DNA of 40,789 nt, from assembly GCA_903918115.1 (NCBI GenBank), contig CAIXDG010000055.1, positions 1-40,789 on the forward strand, in the 5' to 3' direction. The notes under the pieces were generated by a model. It was not told the origin of the DNA. It worked only from the letters and a program-made list of their open reading frames with translations, and ran no database searches. The DNA is from an uncultured beta proteobacterium (GTDB taxonomy: Bacteria > Pseudomonadota > Gammaproteobacteria > Burkholderiales > Burkholderiaceae). The position numbers and the translations under genes are program-made. Below, one piece after another: positions 1 through 9,484 of this stretch. How positions within the stretch are numbered: position 1 is the stretch's first letter; each line of letters opens with the position of its first letter.

Positions 1-60
1 ACCACTAAGCTCTTGAAATCATTGAGGTCTTTGTTACAAGACCCCTAGGGCTTCTTTCTT
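1..60 (-). other. Non-tRNA sequence inside the anticodon loop; candidate group I intron, cut by window edge
   Basis: The sequence after the CAU anticodon (minus strand) is not tRNA-like but is structured. A perfect 6-bp hairpin GGTCTT-loop-AAGACC spans 26-43. A 7-bp inverted repeat pairs GCCCTAG (45-51) with CTAGGGC of the tRNA D-arm side (72-78). Group I introns in the anticodon loop of tRNA-Ile(CAU) are known from Azoarcus, another betaproteobacterium, which makes an intron the leading idea. I could not recognise the catalytic core (P3-P9) because at most 60 nt are visible, and no convincing internal guide sequence was found. Confidence 0.35.
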
Positions 61-97
61 ATGAGTCGTCTGCCCTAGCCAACTGAGCTATCGGCCC
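61..97 (-). tRNA. 5' half of an interrupted CAU-anticodon tRNA (tRNA-Met or tRNA-Ile2)
   Basis: Read on the minus strand, GGGCCGA (acceptor 5' strand), TA, GCTC, a D-loop with GG, GGGC, A, GACGA and CTCAT follow each other at exact tRNA spacing up to the CAU anticodon (61-63). The 3' half does not follow. The anticodon stem GACGA needs TCGTC after the loop, but GAAAG is there, and no T-arm or acceptor 3' strand (TCGGCCC) occurs before the window edge. The gene starts 14 bp after the rpoD stop, so it is probably cotranscribed with rpoD. A CAU anticodon fits elongator Met or lysidine-modified Ile2; the sequence alone does not decide. Either an intron interrupts the gene (see next entry) or this is a tRNA remnant. 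Confidence 0.62.
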
Positions 98-111
98 AAT
101 TAAACCGCTGA

Positions 112-2592
112 TTAATCTTCCTCGAGGAAGGTCTTTAACTTATCACTCCTACTTGGATGCCGCATCTTACGTAAAGCCTTCGCTTCAATTTGCCGAATAC
201 GCTCACGTGTTACATCAAATTGCTTTCCTACTTCTTCAAGCGTGTGATCAGTACTCATTTCAACACCAAAGCGCATACGTAACACTTTTGCTTCGCGCGG
301 GGTTAAAGAATCGAGCACATCTTTCACGACATCACGCATTGAATCATGTAAAGCTGCTTCAGCTGGCGCAAGGGTATTACCATCTTCAATGAAATCACCT
401 AAATGAGAATCTTCATCGTCACCAATTGGGGTTTCCATGGAGATTGGCTCTTTCGCAATTTTCATAATCTTACGAATCTTGTCCTCAGGAATTTCCATCT
501 TCAGCGCTAAAGTTGCGGCATCAGGCTCATGGCCAGTTTCCTGCAAGATTTGGCGACTAATACGATTCATTTTGTTGATGGTTTCAATCATGTGCACTGG
601 AATACGAATTGTGCGTGCTTGATCTGCAATAGAGCGGGTAATTGCCTGACGGATCCACCAAGTTGCATAGGTTGAAAACTTATAGCCACGACGATACTCA
701 AACTTATCTACCGCCTTCATTAAACCACTGTTGCCTTCTTGAATTAAATCTAAGAACTGTAAGCCCCGATTGGTATATTTTTTAGCGATAGAAATAACTA
801 AACGTAAATTAGCTACTGTCATTTCGCGCTTTGCTTCACGCGCACGTTTTTCGCCAGCAGTCATTTTTTTATTGACTTCTTTTAACTCAGGCAGCGGCAA
901 GACCACGCGCGTTTGAATATCAATTAACTTTTGCTGTAACTCTTGTACTGCGGGAACATTACGTTCAAGCAATGCACTATATGGCTTAGATTCTTTTAAC
1001 AGATTCGCAGTCCACTTGAGGTTCATTGCCATTTTTGGAAATGCATTAATCACTTCACCGCGATTAACGCCGACTTTATCAACTAATAGGCTAACGATAC
1101 CGCGCTCTAGCTTCCATACTTGATCGACTTGTGAGCGCATGGTGTCACATAATTTTTCAACGCTCTTGGCTGTTAAACGGAAACCCAGCATTTCATTACG
1201 AATACTTTCTTGCGCCTTAATATAGGCTGGGCTGTTATAGCCATCACGGTCAAATGCGCGCCGCATTTTATCGGTTTGCGTACGAATAATGGCAAATTTC
1301 TTCAACGAAATTTCTTTGAGCTCTTCCAACTGCTTGGTGTTCACTGTGCTTGCGCCGCCTCCGCCGCCTTCTTCTTCGCCCTCTTCTTCGCCTTCGATTG
1401 CATCGAGGTCAACTTCGGGCTCTTCTGGCCCTAGCTTAATATCTTCAGCATTGGGATCAACTAAACCATCCACAAATTGATCAATTTCCATTTCGCCAGT
1501 GGCAATTTTTTCAGCATTTGCCAAAATTTCACCAATGGTTACTGGGCAGGCAGATAAAGCCATGACCATGTCTTTTAAACCGGCTTCAATTTTTTTCGCA
1601 ATGACAATTTCGCCTTCGCGAGTCAGCAAATCTACGGTGCCCATTTCGCGCATATACATCCGCACGGGGTCAGTTGTACGACCAAATTCAGAATCCACAG
1701 TAGACAAAGCGGCTTCAGCTTCTTCTTCAGCCTCTTCTTCAGAAGCGCCGGCAATGCCATTTTCATTTAAGAGCAGTGTTTCTGCATCTGGCGCCTGCTC
1801 GTATACCGTAATGCCAATATCATTTAACAAGCCAATTAAGGTTTCTAGTGCATCAGCATCAGACAATTCATCTGACATCACGTCATTCATTTCGCCATGC
1901 GTGAGGTAGCCTTTTGACTTACCCATCTTAATAAGCATTTTTAAGCGTGCACGCCGCAGTTCCTGCTGCTCTTCACTACCCAATTGCTGGGCGGCAAATT
2001 CTTTTAGCAGGGCCTTTTCTTTTGCCTTACGATCGCGCGCTTTTTGGCGATCTGTACGGACATCAGTACCAGGCTCAACCACTTCTTCAATTTTTGGCTT
2101 GCGGCCACGAACTTTTTTCTCAACCTCAACTTCTGGCAAAGGCGCTGCCGCATCCGCAGCAACTGCTTTACCTTTTTTAATGGGTTCGACTACTTTTGTT
2201 GTCGTCTTACTAGTGGGCTTTGCGCTTACTTTGCTAACTGTCTTCGGCGCTGTCTTAGCAGCGGCCTTAACAACGCCCTTGGGATTGACTGCCTTACTTA
2301 CTGGTTTTTTTGTGCTCGCTAGTTGTTTCTTAGCTAGGGGCTTAGTGCTTAACTTGTTGCTTCCCTTAATCGGGGTCTTAACAACAGCTTTTGCTGGTGT
2401 CTTGGCCTTAGGTTTGGCGCTTGGCTTAGCGACAGCTTTCCCTATTGGCTTTTTTGCACTGGATACAATTTTCTTCTGCGCCGCTTTTGCCACCGGCTTC
2501 ATGGATTTAGTGGCAGGTTTTGCCGGCTGCTTAGCTACCGCTTTTTTTACAACTGCAGCTTTAATGGGTTTTTTGGATTTGGTGGTTGGCAT
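112..2592 (-). CDS. rpoD: RNA polymerase primary sigma factor RpoD (sigma-70)
   Basis: Housekeeping sigma factor that directs core RNA polymerase to -10/-35 promoters. From the ATG at 2592 it has 826 residues. Residues 1 to about 145 are a Lys/Ala/Pro-rich tail, followed by an RGRKPK patch near 161. Region 1.1 lies at about 213-270 ([14 protein letters not shown]) and region 1.2 at about 300-330 ([11 protein letters not shown]). An acidic [10 protein letters not shown] stretch sits in the non-conserved region. Regions 2.1-2.4 start near 596 ([26 protein letters not shown]), and the region 4.2 helix-turn-helix is near the C-terminus ([18 protein letters not shown]). The ORF track begins 28 codons earlier at a TTG. 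I prefer the ATG because the upstream 28 residues resemble no sigma segment, but neither start has a good ribosome site. It is last in the rpsU-yqeY-dnaG operon and has its own promoter at 2728-2756. Confidence 0.97.
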   Translation of the reverse strand: MPTTKSKKPIKAAVVKKAVAKQPAKPATKSMKPVAKAAQKKIVSSAKKPIGKAVAKPSAKPKAKTPAKAVVKTPIKGSNKLSTKPLAKKQLASTKKPVSKAVNPKGVVKAAAKTAPKTVSKVSAKPTSKTTTKVVEPIKKGKAVAADAAAPLPEVEVEKKVRGRKPKIEEVVEPGTDVRTDRQKARDRKAKEKALLKEFAAQQLGSEEQQELRRARLKMLIKMGKSKGYLTHGEMNDVMSDELSDADALETLIGLLNDIGITVYEQAPDAETLLLNENGIAGASEEEAEEEAEAALSTVDSEFGRTTDPVRMYMREMGTVDLLTREGEIVIAKKIEAGLKDMVMALSACPVTIGEILANAEKIATGEMEIDQFVDGLVDPNAEDIKLGPEEPEVDLDAIEGEEEGEEEGGGGGASTVNTKQLEELKEISLKKFAIIRTQTDKMRRAFDRDGYNSPAYIKAQESIRNEMLGFRLTAKSVEKLCDTMRSQVDQVWKLERGIVSLLVDKVGVNRGEVINAFPKMAMNLKWTANLLKESKPYSALLERNVPAVQELQQKLIDIQTRVVLPLPELKEVNKKMTAGEKRAREAKREMTVANLRLVISIAKKYTNRGLQFLDLIQEGNSGLMKAVDKFEYRRGYKFSTYATWWIRQAITRSIADQARTIRIPVHMIETINKMNRISRQILQETGHEPDAATLALKMEIPEDKIRKIMKIAKEPISMETPIGDDEDSHLGDFIEDGNTLAPAEAALHDSMRDVVKDVLDSLTPREAKVLRMRFGVEMSTDHTLEEVGKQFDVTRERIRQIEAKALRKMRHPSRSDKLKTFLEED

Positions 2593-2727
2593 AGGTTGGC
2601 GCTTACTTACAATACTGTTAGGGGATGCCAGCACAACACTGGCACTTACGGTGGGCAAATACCCAAATTTCGTCAAACTTCACTGCAAGTCTTTGAATTA
2701 CAACAATTATTTTTTCGGGAGCCTTAC

Positions 2728-2756
2728 ATTATAGTCGATTGACAGGGTTTTGCCTA
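2728..2756 (-). promoter_or_regulatory. Sigma-70 promoter for rpoD
   Basis: On the minus strand a -35 TAGGCA (2751-2756, 4/6) is followed by exactly 17 nt and a perfect -10 TATAAT (2728-2733), in the gap between dnaG and rpoD. The predicted transcription start is near 2721. That gives rpoD its own transcript, with a leader of about 129 nt to the preferred ATG or 44 nt to the upstream TTG. Confidence 0.7.
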
Positions 2757-2761
2757 TCTTC

Positions 2762-4714
2762 CTACGCAAATCTCAGCTTTTCCCCTAGCTCGCGGTAGCG
2801 TTTACGGTCATCCTCACTCGCTGCATTCTGCGCAATTTTTTGGGCAATTTCCGTCATTTCTTCTTTTAGATGCAATAGCTCCAATTTTTTCATCGCACCA
2901 TTTAAATCTGCTGTAGCACCATCAAAATCCAGGTCGGAGCCCATCACTCGCTGCCGCAGAATTTCATATAAAGGGGCTAACTCACTGTTAGCCAACTGCT
3001 CCTGAAATAATGCAAAAGCTCCAGCCCCTGCGGCGGGAGTGGCATCGCCCTGCGCTAAGAATTCGACCAAATCACATTGCTGTAGCAGATCTTCCATTAA
3101 GCCTAAAGTTTTCGCTGAGCGTTGCTGTGCAGATTTGAGAATTAACTGTCGCTGATTAGAGTCAAGCCCTTTACCCAAATGCGGAAACTGGATTAAGACT
3201 CGCAAAATTTGCTCGGCTAAATCGGTTGGCGCTTGGGGTGGTACTACTACTTGACCAACATTTCTGCGCTGCGCGCCTTTACCTGATTGCCAAGGCGCTA
3301 ATGAGTCCCGTCCTTGCCGGGAACCCGGTGCATTGGCCTGCCAATAAGGGGGGCGCCCTGCAAAATTACCTTGCGCTTGACTTGAATTTTGTTGGACTGG
3401 TTTAGCGACTTGCGCTAAACCACAAAATGCTTCTAGTTCAGGCGGGGTTGTCGCCGTGCGCAACGCAACTTCGCGCAAAATTTGTGTACGTAAAGCTATC
3501 GGCGGCATCGATAACAATAATGGTTTGCTGGCATGATGTATTTTTGCCCGTCCTTCAGGCGTTCCAAGATCTTGCTCTTCGCTCACTGTTTTAAAAAAGA
3601 AACTTGATAAAGGCATCGCTTCTTTAATCGCCTTATCAAATGCTGCAGCACCAAAAGTTCTGACATAGCTATCGGGATCATGCTCGGCTGGTAGAAATAA
3701 AAAACGAATTTCTTTATCGTCTGACATCAATGGTAAAGAAGCTTCGAGTGCGCGTTGCGCAGCACGCTGACCAGCGGCATCGCCATCAAATGAAAAAACA
3801 ATGCGGTCGGTTTGACGCAATAAAGCCCGCACGTGATTGGCAGTGCAAGCCGTTCCTAAGGTAGCAACGGCATTTCCAAAACCTAATTGCGCTAGCGCCA
3901 CTACATCCATATAGCCTTCGCAAACTAATACAAATTCTTGGGCACGGATCGCTTGGCGCGCCTCAAAGAGCCCATATAAAGTATTGCCTTTGGAGAACAA
4001 AGGCGTTTCAGGTGAATTCAGGTATTTGGGTTCGCCCTGATCTAAGATGCGTCCACCAAATGCGATGGTTTGCCCCTTCGGATTACGAATGGGAAACATA
4101 ATGCGATCTCGAAAGCGGTCGTAATGTTTACTATCGTCGCCTTCACTTTGAATGATGAGGCCGCCCTCCGCTAATATTTTGGCAATCTCTTGATTCGCGT
4201 ACACACCAAAAACAGCTTCGAGACCCTGCCAGCCGTCAGGCGCGTAACCCATCGCATACCGTTTAGCAATTTCACCAGTTAAGCCTCGACCCTTGAGGTA
4301 ATCGATGGCCCGCGGAGCGCTTTTTAATTGCTGCTGATACCAATCGGCAGCTAGAGTCATGACTTCACCTAAAGCTAGCGCTTGTTTCTGTCTCGCTACA
4401 TCCTGCAATGTGCGCTCTTCACGTGGCACAGTTAGGCCAACGGAGCGCGCCAAATCTTCAATCGCTTCGATATAGCCAAGGCCCGAAAACTCCATGAGAA
4501 AACCAATCGCTGACCCATGTGCGCTACAACCAAAGCAGTGATAAAACTGCTTCGTTGGTGAGACAGAAAACGATGGCGATTTTTCTTGATGAAACGGACA
4601 CAGGCCTTGATAGTTTGCGCCCGCTTTTTTTAATTGCACATGTTGACCAACGACATCAACGATATCAATGCGATTGAGTAAATCAGCAATAAACGATTGG
4701 GGAATCAAGCCCAC
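2762..4714 (-). CDS. dnaG: DNA primase DnaG
   Basis: Synthesises the RNA primers that start leading and lagging strands at the replication fork. The 650-residue length is close to other betaproteobacterial primases. The N-terminal CHC2 zinc ribbon is visible at about 40-64 (CPFHQEKSPSF ... YHCFGC). The TOPRIM catalytic core lies at about 260-350, with the acidic motifs VCEGYMDVVAL and SFDGDAAGQRAA. The C-terminal 150 residues would hold the DnaB helicase-binding domain, preceded by a Gln/Gly/Pro-rich linker near 440-490. The start is a GTG giving MGLIPQSFI, the usual primase beginning. It lies 14 nt after yqeY, inside the operon that ends with rpoD. Confidence 0.97.
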   Translation of the reverse strand: MGLIPQSFIADLLNRIDIVDVVGQHVQLKKAGANYQGLCPFHQEKSPSFSVSPTKQFYHCFGCSAHGSAIGFLMEFSGLGYIEAIEDLARSVGLTVPREERTLQDVARQKQALALGEVMTLAADWYQQQLKSAPRAIDYLKGRGLTGEIAKRYAMGYAPDGWQGLEAVFGVYANQEIAKILAEGGLIIQSEGDDSKHYDRFRDRIMFPIRNPKGQTIAFGGRILDQGEPKYLNSPETPLFSKGNTLYGLFEARQAIRAQEFVLVCEGYMDVVALAQLGFGNAVATLGTACTANHVRALLRQTDRIVFSFDGDAAGQRAAQRALEASLPLMSDDKEIRFLFLPAEHDPDSYVRTFGAAAFDKAIKEAMPLSSFFFKTVSEEQDLGTPEGRAKIHHASKPLLLSMPPIALRTQILREVALRTATTPPELEAFCGLAQVAKPVQQNSSQAQGNFAGRPPYWQANAPGSRQGRDSLAPWQSGKGAQRRNVGQVVVPPQAPTDLAEQILRVLIQFPHLGKGLDSNQRQLILKSAQQRSAKTLGLMEDLLQQCDLVEFLAQGDATPAAGAGAFALFQEQLANSELAPLYEILRQRVMGSDLDFDGATADLNGAMKKLELLHLKEEMTEIAQKIAQNAASEDDRKRYRELGEKLRFA

Positions 4715-4728
4715 GGATTAGTCCAAGG

Positions 4729-5178
4729 TCATGATGGATTTAAGGCGGCCTTCACCATAGCTGAAACAGCACCCATATCAGCTTTACCAGCTAATTGCGG
4801 TTTAAGCGCGCCAATGACTTTACCCATTTCTTGCGGAGAACTGGCATTCAGTTGTGCGATCGTTGCTTTAACTATTGCCGTCACTTCCTCAGTAGAGAGT
4901 TGCGCTGGCATATAACCCTGCAAAATAGTTTGCTCGAGCACCTCTATTGCGACCAAATCAGTACGACCGGCTTTTTGAAATTGCTCAATCGAATCTTTTC
5001 TTTGCTTGATTAATTTTTCTACTATCGCTACCACTCCAGCATCATCAACCACGACGCGCTCATCAACTTCGCGCTGTTTGATCGCCGCCAATAAAAGACG
5101 AATCGTATTTAAACGCGCCGTTTCTTTGGCTCGCATAGCGTTTTTCATATCTTCAGTAATTTGTTCTTTGAGGCTCAT
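4729..5178 (-). CDS. yqeY: GatB/YqeY domain protein
   Basis: A 149-residue single-domain protein of the YqeY family, related to the tRNA-binding tail of GatB, the amidotransferase subunit that makes Gln-tRNA or Asn-tRNA. The sequence starts MSLKEQITEDMKNAMRAKE and has the family signature around IKQRKDSIEQFQKAGRTDL. Standalone YqeY probably binds tRNA, but its cellular role is not settled. The ATG is preceded by AGGAG with a 9-nt spacer. It sits between rpsU and dnaG, a position common in beta- and gammaproteobacteria outside the enterics, and downstream of an intrinsic terminator, so its expression depends on readthrough. Confidence 0.93.
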   Translation of the reverse strand: MSLKEQITEDMKNAMRAKETARLNTIRLLLAAIKQREVDERVVVDDAGVVAIVEKLIKQRKDSIEQFQKAGRTDLVAIEVLEQTILQGYMPAQLSTEEVTAIVKATIAQLNASSPQEMGKVIGALKPQLAGKADMGAVSAMVKAALNPS

Positions 5179-5226
5179 GCTGTCATTCTCCTAAAAACCT
5201 ACGAATATAGTAATACCTGTGCCCTT

Positions 5227-5263
5227 AAAAGCAAAAACCCGCTGCGTATTACCGTCAGCGGGT
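5227..5263 (-). terminator. Intrinsic terminator/attenuator between rpsU and yqeY
   Basis: On the minus strand ACCCGCTG (5263-5256) pairs perfectly with CAGCGGGT (5244-5237) around an 11-nt loop, followed by TTTTTGCTTTT. It lies 54 bp past the rpsU stop and 49 bp before the yqeY start. In E. coli an internal terminator after rpsU keeps primase far below S21 within one operon; this looks like the equivalent element. Confidence 0.85.
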
Positions 5264-5316
5264 ATAAAACATTGACCTAAAGAATTAATTCAGCAAATGA
5301 ATCGATAAAAAGCGTG

Positions 5317-5529
5317 TTAGAACAGCTTCTTAGGCAACATTTGACTGCGCAAACGCTTGTAATGGCGTTTAGCGGCTGCGGCTTTTTTGCGTTTACGCTC
5401 AGCCGTAGGCTTTTCATAAAATTCACGCGCGCGTAAATCGGTTAAGAGGCCATTTTTCTCAATGGTGCGCTTAAAACGGCGCAATGCCACTTCAAATGGC
5501 TCGTTTTCCCGGAGGCGGACTGTTGTCAT
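5317..5529 (-). CDS. rpsU: 30S ribosomal protein S21
   Basis: A small, very basic 30S subunit protein near the anti-Shine-Dalgarno end of 16S rRNA, needed for efficient initiation. From the ATG at 5529 it is exactly 70 residues, beginning [20 protein letters not shown] and ending with the basic tail [16 protein letters not shown]. The ORF track's 24-residue extension is not part of S21. It is the first gene of the macromolecular-synthesis operon and is divergent from tsaD, 76 bp away. The extended -10 promoter at 5582-5590 should drive it. Confidence 0.97.
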   Translation of the reverse strand: MTTVRLRENEPFEVALRRFKRTIEKNGLLTDLRAREFYEKPTAERKRKKAAAAKRHYKRLRSQMLPKKLF

Positions 5530-5581
5530 ACTGTTTAACTCGTTTATGCTCGAAAATGATTGAAAATTTACAGAATCACGG

Positions 5582-5590
5582 ATTCTAGCA
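5582..5590 (-). promoter_or_regulatory. Extended -10 promoter for the rpsU operon
   Basis: The minus strand carries TGCTAGAAT, an exact extended -10 (TGn followed by TAGAAT, 5/6 to consensus). No good -35 is visible, as is common for extended -10 promoters. The predicted start is near 5575, giving rpsU a leader of about 45 nt. Confidence 0.5.
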
Positions 5591-5605
5591 CGACTAGGCA
5601 AAAAA

Positions 5606-6682
5606 ATGATTGTTTTGGGTATTGAAACCTCTTGTGATGAAACGGGTCTAGCCCTCTATGACACCGCTCCCTTGGCAGCGGGACGCCCCGCGGAACTAGG
5701 TATTATGGGCCAAGCGCTGCATTCCCAAATTGCCATGCACCGAGATTATGGCGGGGTAGTGCCTGAACTAGCGTCGCGCGACCATATTCGGCGTATTTTG
5801 CCCCTTTTGGAGCTAGCCTTAGCGCAAGCTAAGCTAGATTTAAAGGCCATAGACGCTGTGGCATATACCCAAGGGCCTGGTTTAGCGGGGGCGCTTTTAG
5901 TGGGTAGTGCCTTTGGTCAATCGCTAGCACAGGCATTACAAAAACCGGCATTAGGTATCCATCATTTAGAGGGTCACTTACTTTCCCCCCTGTTGGGCGC
6001 GGCTAGCGATGGCGTACCAAACTTTCCCTTCGTAGCCCTCTTAGTTTCAGGTGGGCACACTCAGTTAATGCTGGTTAAAGCGGTGGGTCAATACGAACTA
6101 CTTGGCGAAACCCTCGACGATGCTGTTGGTGAAGCGTTTGATAAAACAGCCACGCTCTTGGGATTAGAGTATCCCGGTGGTGCTGCCGTATCTAAACTAG
6201 CCACCCTTGGTAAAGCAGGTCGCTTTAATTTGCCACGCCCGATGCTCCATTCAGGCGATTTAGATTTTTCATTTTCAGGACTTAAAACTGCAGTACTAAA
6301 TCAAATCAAACAACATTCACAAGTTGCAAGTGCAAATGCTGGCGATAACTTTCGAGCTGACTTAGCGTATGCTTTTGTTGAGGCGGCAGTTACCGTCTTA
6401 GTAAGTAAAACGACTAAAGCAATGCAGTTAACAAACTGTCGCGATTTAGTCTTAGCTGGTGGAGTGGCTGCAAACACTCAGCTGCGCTTGGCTCTTCAGT
6501 CTGCAGCAAAGAACCTGCAATTTAACGTCTTCTATCCGCCCCTTGAGCTTTGCACTGATAACGGTGTGATGATTGCATTTGCTGGAGCGCTGCGCTTACT
6601 CTCAAAGGTCAGCTCAGAAACGCAAGCTGAACGATCCGGCGCCTTTAGTGTTAAGCCCCGCTGGGATTTGGCGCCACACTAG
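5606..6682 (+). CDS. tsaD: tRNA N6-adenosine threonylcarbamoyltransferase TsaD
   Basis: Transfers the threonylcarbamoyl group onto A37 of ANN-decoding tRNAs to make t6A, working with TsaB and TsaE. It is 358 residues, with the Kae1/TsaD ASKHA fold visible from [19 protein letters not shown]. The metal-binding histidines lie in [10 protein letters not shown] near 112, the nucleotide-binding loop SGGHTQL near 148, GEAFDKTA near 177, and [12 protein letters not shown] near 288. The ATG directly follows a run of seven A's, and the Shine-Dalgarno is weak. Its 3' end overlaps the 3' end of folE2 on the other strand by 32 bp. Confidence 0.97.
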   Translation: MIVLGIETSCDETGLALYDTAPLAAGRPAELGIMGQALHSQIAMHRDYGGVVPELASRDHIRRILPLLELALAQAKLDLKAIDAVAYTQGPGLAGALLVGSAFGQSLAQALQKPALGIHHLEGHLLSPLLGAASDGVPNFPFVALLVSGGHTQLMLVKAVGQYELLGETLDDAVGEAFDKTATLLGLEYPGGAAVSKLATLGKAGRFNLPRPMLHSGDLDFSFSGLKTAVLNQIKQHSQVASANAGDNFRADLAYAFVEAAVTVLVSKTTKAMQLTNCRDLVLAGGVAANTQLRLALQSAAKNLQFNVFYPPLELCTDNGVMIAFAGALRLLSKVSSETQAERSGAFSVKPRWDLAPH

Positions 6683-7508
6683 TAATGCGGGCAAAAGCGC
6701 TGTGATTATGAATCGATTCAAAATTTTCTGCGTCGACGGTGAAACCACGAATGCGCGCATCTTGCTGCAAACGACCAGCAACATCGCGCACCAAGTCTTC
6801 AACAAATTTGGGATTGTCGTAAGCGTGCTCGGTTACCCACTTTTCATCAGGCCGTTTTAATAAACCCCACAACTCACTTGAGGCCTCGGTCTCGGCGATG
6901 GTAATTAAATCTTCTACTGTCATGATGGCTTGCGGATCTAGCGCCACTGTCATGGTGACATGCGAGCGTTGATTATGAGCGCCGTAATCGGAAATTTCTT
7001 TTGAGCAAGGACATAAGCTCATCACTGGCACGATGACATGCAATATTAAGGTCGTCGTTACGGCGCCCGCTTGCGTACCCAACTTGTTTTTCTGGATTTG
7101 TGCAGTCCAGGTCACCTCGTAATCCATCAAACTTTCAACGGCAGAAACTGGTGCCTGCTTTTGGACAAAGTGAGTATAGGTAAATTGAATCATGCCTTGT
7201 TCGGCCTGTAATAACGGCAACATTTCCTGCGTCATGGTGACGAGAGCACTGCTATCCATCGCCGTATTTTGTTGTTGTAAGAGCGCAATAAAACGTGACA
7301 TATGCGTGCCCTTACTAGCAGCGGGCAAGGCAACACTCATCGTAAAGTTTCCAACCGTGGGAAAGGTGCCGCTAGCAGTACGAATCGTTAAGGGATGACG
7401 TATACCCCGAATACCCACTTGCTCGATCGGCATCGCCCGCTCATCAGCAGTCGACTGCACATCAGGCATAGTGCGGTTTTTAAGAAAGGAGAGGTTTAAA
7501 TCATTCAT
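6651..7508 (-). CDS. folE2: GTP cyclohydrolase FolE2 (type IB)
   Basis: Converts GTP to 7,8-dihydroneopterin triphosphate, the first step of folate (and queuosine precursor) synthesis. The active-site segment CPCSKEIS with AHNQRSH about ten residues later is typical of FolE2, not of the zinc enzyme FolE. From the ATG at 7508 it is 285 residues, beginning MNDLNLSFL. The track's start is a TTG 12 codons upstream that lacks a ribosome site. In some bacteria FolE2 is a low-zinc back-up of FolE; whether FolE is present elsewhere cannot be seen. It is last in the xseB-ispA-dxs-folE2 run, 49 bp after dxs, with no terminator between them. Confidence 0.94.
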   Translation of the reverse strand: MNDLNLSFLKNRTMPDVQSTADERAMPIEQVGIRGIRHPLTIRTASGTFPTVGNFTMSVALPAASKGTHMSRFIALLQQQNTAMDSSALVTMTQEMLPLLQAEQGMIQFTYTHFVQKQAPVSAVESLMDYEVTWTAQIQKNKLGTQAGAVTTTLILHVIVPVMSLCPCSKEISDYGAHNQRSHVTMTVALDPQAIMTVEDLITIAETEASSELWGLLKRPDEKWVTEHAYDNPKFVEDLVRDVAGRLQQDARIRGFTVDAENFESIHNHSAFARITSVAPNPSGA

Positions 7509-7557
7509 TACGCTATTTTCAAGGAAAATTGGGTTCTTTGCCAACTCTGGCGCCAGA

Positions 7558-9480
7558 TTACTTACTCAGCGACTGTGCTAATGGCTCAATTTGTGAGTTA
7601 TTAGTGCTCGGAAAGCGCTTGGCAATAGCGGCGCTTATGCCCGCTACATCAAGGCCACACTTCGCCATTAACAAGTTATAGTCGCCATGCTCGATAAATT
7701 CATCAGGCAGACCTAGTTGCAATAAGGGTTTATTGATCCCCATGGCTGTTAAGGCCTCTAAGCAAGCGCTACCAGCGCCTCCCTGAATCGCACCATCTTC
7801 GAGCGTCACTAGAAAATCGTGCTCAAGTGCGACTTTTTTTAATAATTCAGTATCTAGTGGCTTAACAAAACGCATATTCACTACAGTTGCATCACAGGCT
7901 TCTGCGGCTGTAAGTGCTGAATACAGCAAAGTGCCGAAACTCAAAATTGCGAGCCGACTACCACTTGCTGCGCCAGCTTGACGACGTACCTCACCCTTAC
8001 CTAGTGGTAAGCTGCGCAACTCTTTCGGTGGAGTACGCCCTACACCAGCACCCCTTGGATAGCGCACGGCTGTTGGATGCGACTGATGAAAAGCAGTTGT
8101 GAGTAAATCGCGGCACTCGGCCTCGTCTGCAGGTGTCATGATGAGCATGTTAGGAATGCAGCGCAAAAAGGGAATGTCGTACGCCCCCGCATGAGTTGCA
8201 CCGTCTGCACCTACTAAGCCAGCCCGGTCTAAAGCAAACACCACTGGTAAATCTTGAATGGCCACATCATGAATCAACTGGTCATAGGCCCGTTGTAAAA
8301 AGGTCGAATAAATTGCCACCACCGGTTTCATTCCTTCGCACGCCATACCCGCAGCGAAAGTAACCGAATGTTGTTCAGCAATACCCACGTCGTAATAGCG
8401 CAGTGGAAAGCGTTTCTCAAATTCAACTAAGCCCGAGCCCTCGCGCATTGCTGGCGTAATGCCAACTAAGCGCGGATCGGCTTCGGCCATATCGCATAGC
8501 CACTCACCAAATACTTGGGTAAAGGTTTGTTTTCCTGCGCCCGTCGGTTTAATTCCCTCTTCAGGATTAAATTTACCCGGGCCGTGATACATCACAGGGT
8601 CGGCCTCAGCTAATTCGTAACCTTGACCTTTGCGCGTAATCACGTGCAAAAACTGTGGGCCGCCGCCCTCTAGGGCTAAGCGCCGCAAATTTTGTAACAT
8701 CGGTAATAAGGTATCTAAATCATGTCCATCAATTGGGCCAAAATAGGTAAAACCAAACTCTTCAAAAATCGTTGAGGGAGAAACCATTCCCTTAGCGTGA
8801 TCTTCTAGTCGTTTGGCAAATTGCCGTAATGGTGGGGCCATTGATGACAGCGCGCGATCAATGCCCTTTTTCGTCGCCGAATAAAATTGACCGCTGAGAA
8901 GGCGCGCTAGATATCGATTTAAAGCGCCGACTGCTGGTGAAATCGACATATCGTTATCGTTCAAAATCACGATCAACGGTAAATCTTCATAAATGCCAGC
9001 ATTGTTCATTGCTTCATAGGCCATGCCCGCACTCATTGCACCATCGCCGATCACCGCGACTACCACACGCTTTTCACCTTTTGTTTGCGCTGCCCGCGCC
9101 ATGCCAATAGCAGCAGAAATACTGGTGGAAGAGTGGCCAGTGCCAAACGTATCATAGTGACTCTCAGCGCGCCGTGGAAAACCTGATAAGCCACTAAACT
9201 GCCGCAATGAATGCATGCGCTCACGGCGCCCCGTTAAAATTTTGTGGGGATAACTTTGATGACCAACATCCCATACCAAGCGATCTTCGGGTGTATTAAA
9301 AACATAATGCAAAGCTACCGTTAATTCCACAGCACCTAAATTAGATGAAAAATGGCCGCCTGTTTTAGAGACTGAATCAACGATAAACTGCCGTAACTCT
9401 TCTGCTACCTGCGGCAGCTCTTCGCGCGATAACTTTCTCAAGTCGCTGGGGTCATTAATGGTGGGCAAAATCATCTTCAT
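7558..9480 (-). CDS. dxs: 1-deoxy-D-xylulose-5-phosphate synthase
   Basis: Thiamine-diphosphate enzyme condensing pyruvate and glyceraldehyde 3-phosphate, the first step of the non-mevalonate isoprenoid pathway. The 640-residue protein shows [18 protein letters not shown] near 70. The TPP/Mg motif is [18 protein letters not shown] ... [10 protein letters not shown] at about 150-190, and the transketolase pyrimidine-binding core is near 345-440 ([30 protein letters not shown]). The ATG lies 4 nt after the ispA stop, so translation is probably coupled. A second ATG two codons in is an equally possible start. Confidence 0.97.
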   Translation of the reverse strand: MKMILPTINDPSDLRKLSREELPQVAEELRQFIVDSVSKTGGHFSSNLGAVELTVALHYVFNTPEDRLVWDVGHQSYPHKILTGRRERMHSLRQFSGLSGFPRRAESHYDTFGTGHSSTSISAAIGMARAAQTKGEKRVVVAVIGDGAMSAGMAYEAMNNAGIYEDLPLIVILNDNDMSISPAVGALNRYLARLLSGQFYSATKKGIDRALSSMAPPLRQFAKRLEDHAKGMVSPSTIFEEFGFTYFGPIDGHDLDTLLPMLQNLRRLALEGGGPQFLHVITRKGQGYELAEADPVMYHGPGKFNPEEGIKPTGAGKQTFTQVFGEWLCDMAEADPRLVGITPAMREGSGLVEFEKRFPLRYYDVGIAEQHSVTFAAGMACEGMKPVVAIYSTFLQRAYDQLIHDVAIQDLPVVFALDRAGLVGADGATHAGAYDIPFLRCIPNMLIMTPADEAECRDLLTTAFHQSHPTAVRYPRGAGVGRTPPKELRSLPLGKGEVRRQAGAASGSRLAILSFGTLLYSALTAAEACDATVVNMRFVKPLDTELLKKVALEHDFLVTLEDGAIQGGAGSACLEALTAMGINKPLLQLGLPDEFIEHGDYNLLMAKCGLDVAGISAAIAKRFPSTNNSQIEPLAQSLSK

Positions 9481-9484
9481 AAGT

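Noticed and set aside
2099-2734. 211-residue hydrophobic ORF on the plus strand opposite the rpoD N-terminus
   Set aside because: It is the antisense shadow of the Lys/Ala/Pro-rich tail (Lys codons read as Phe/Leu), has no ribosome site, and would destroy the sense of a clearly real gene.
5530-5601. 24-residue N-terminal extension of S21 in the ORF track
   Set aside because: S21 is 70 residues from MTTVRLRE. The extension overlaps the promoter region and has no homology pattern.
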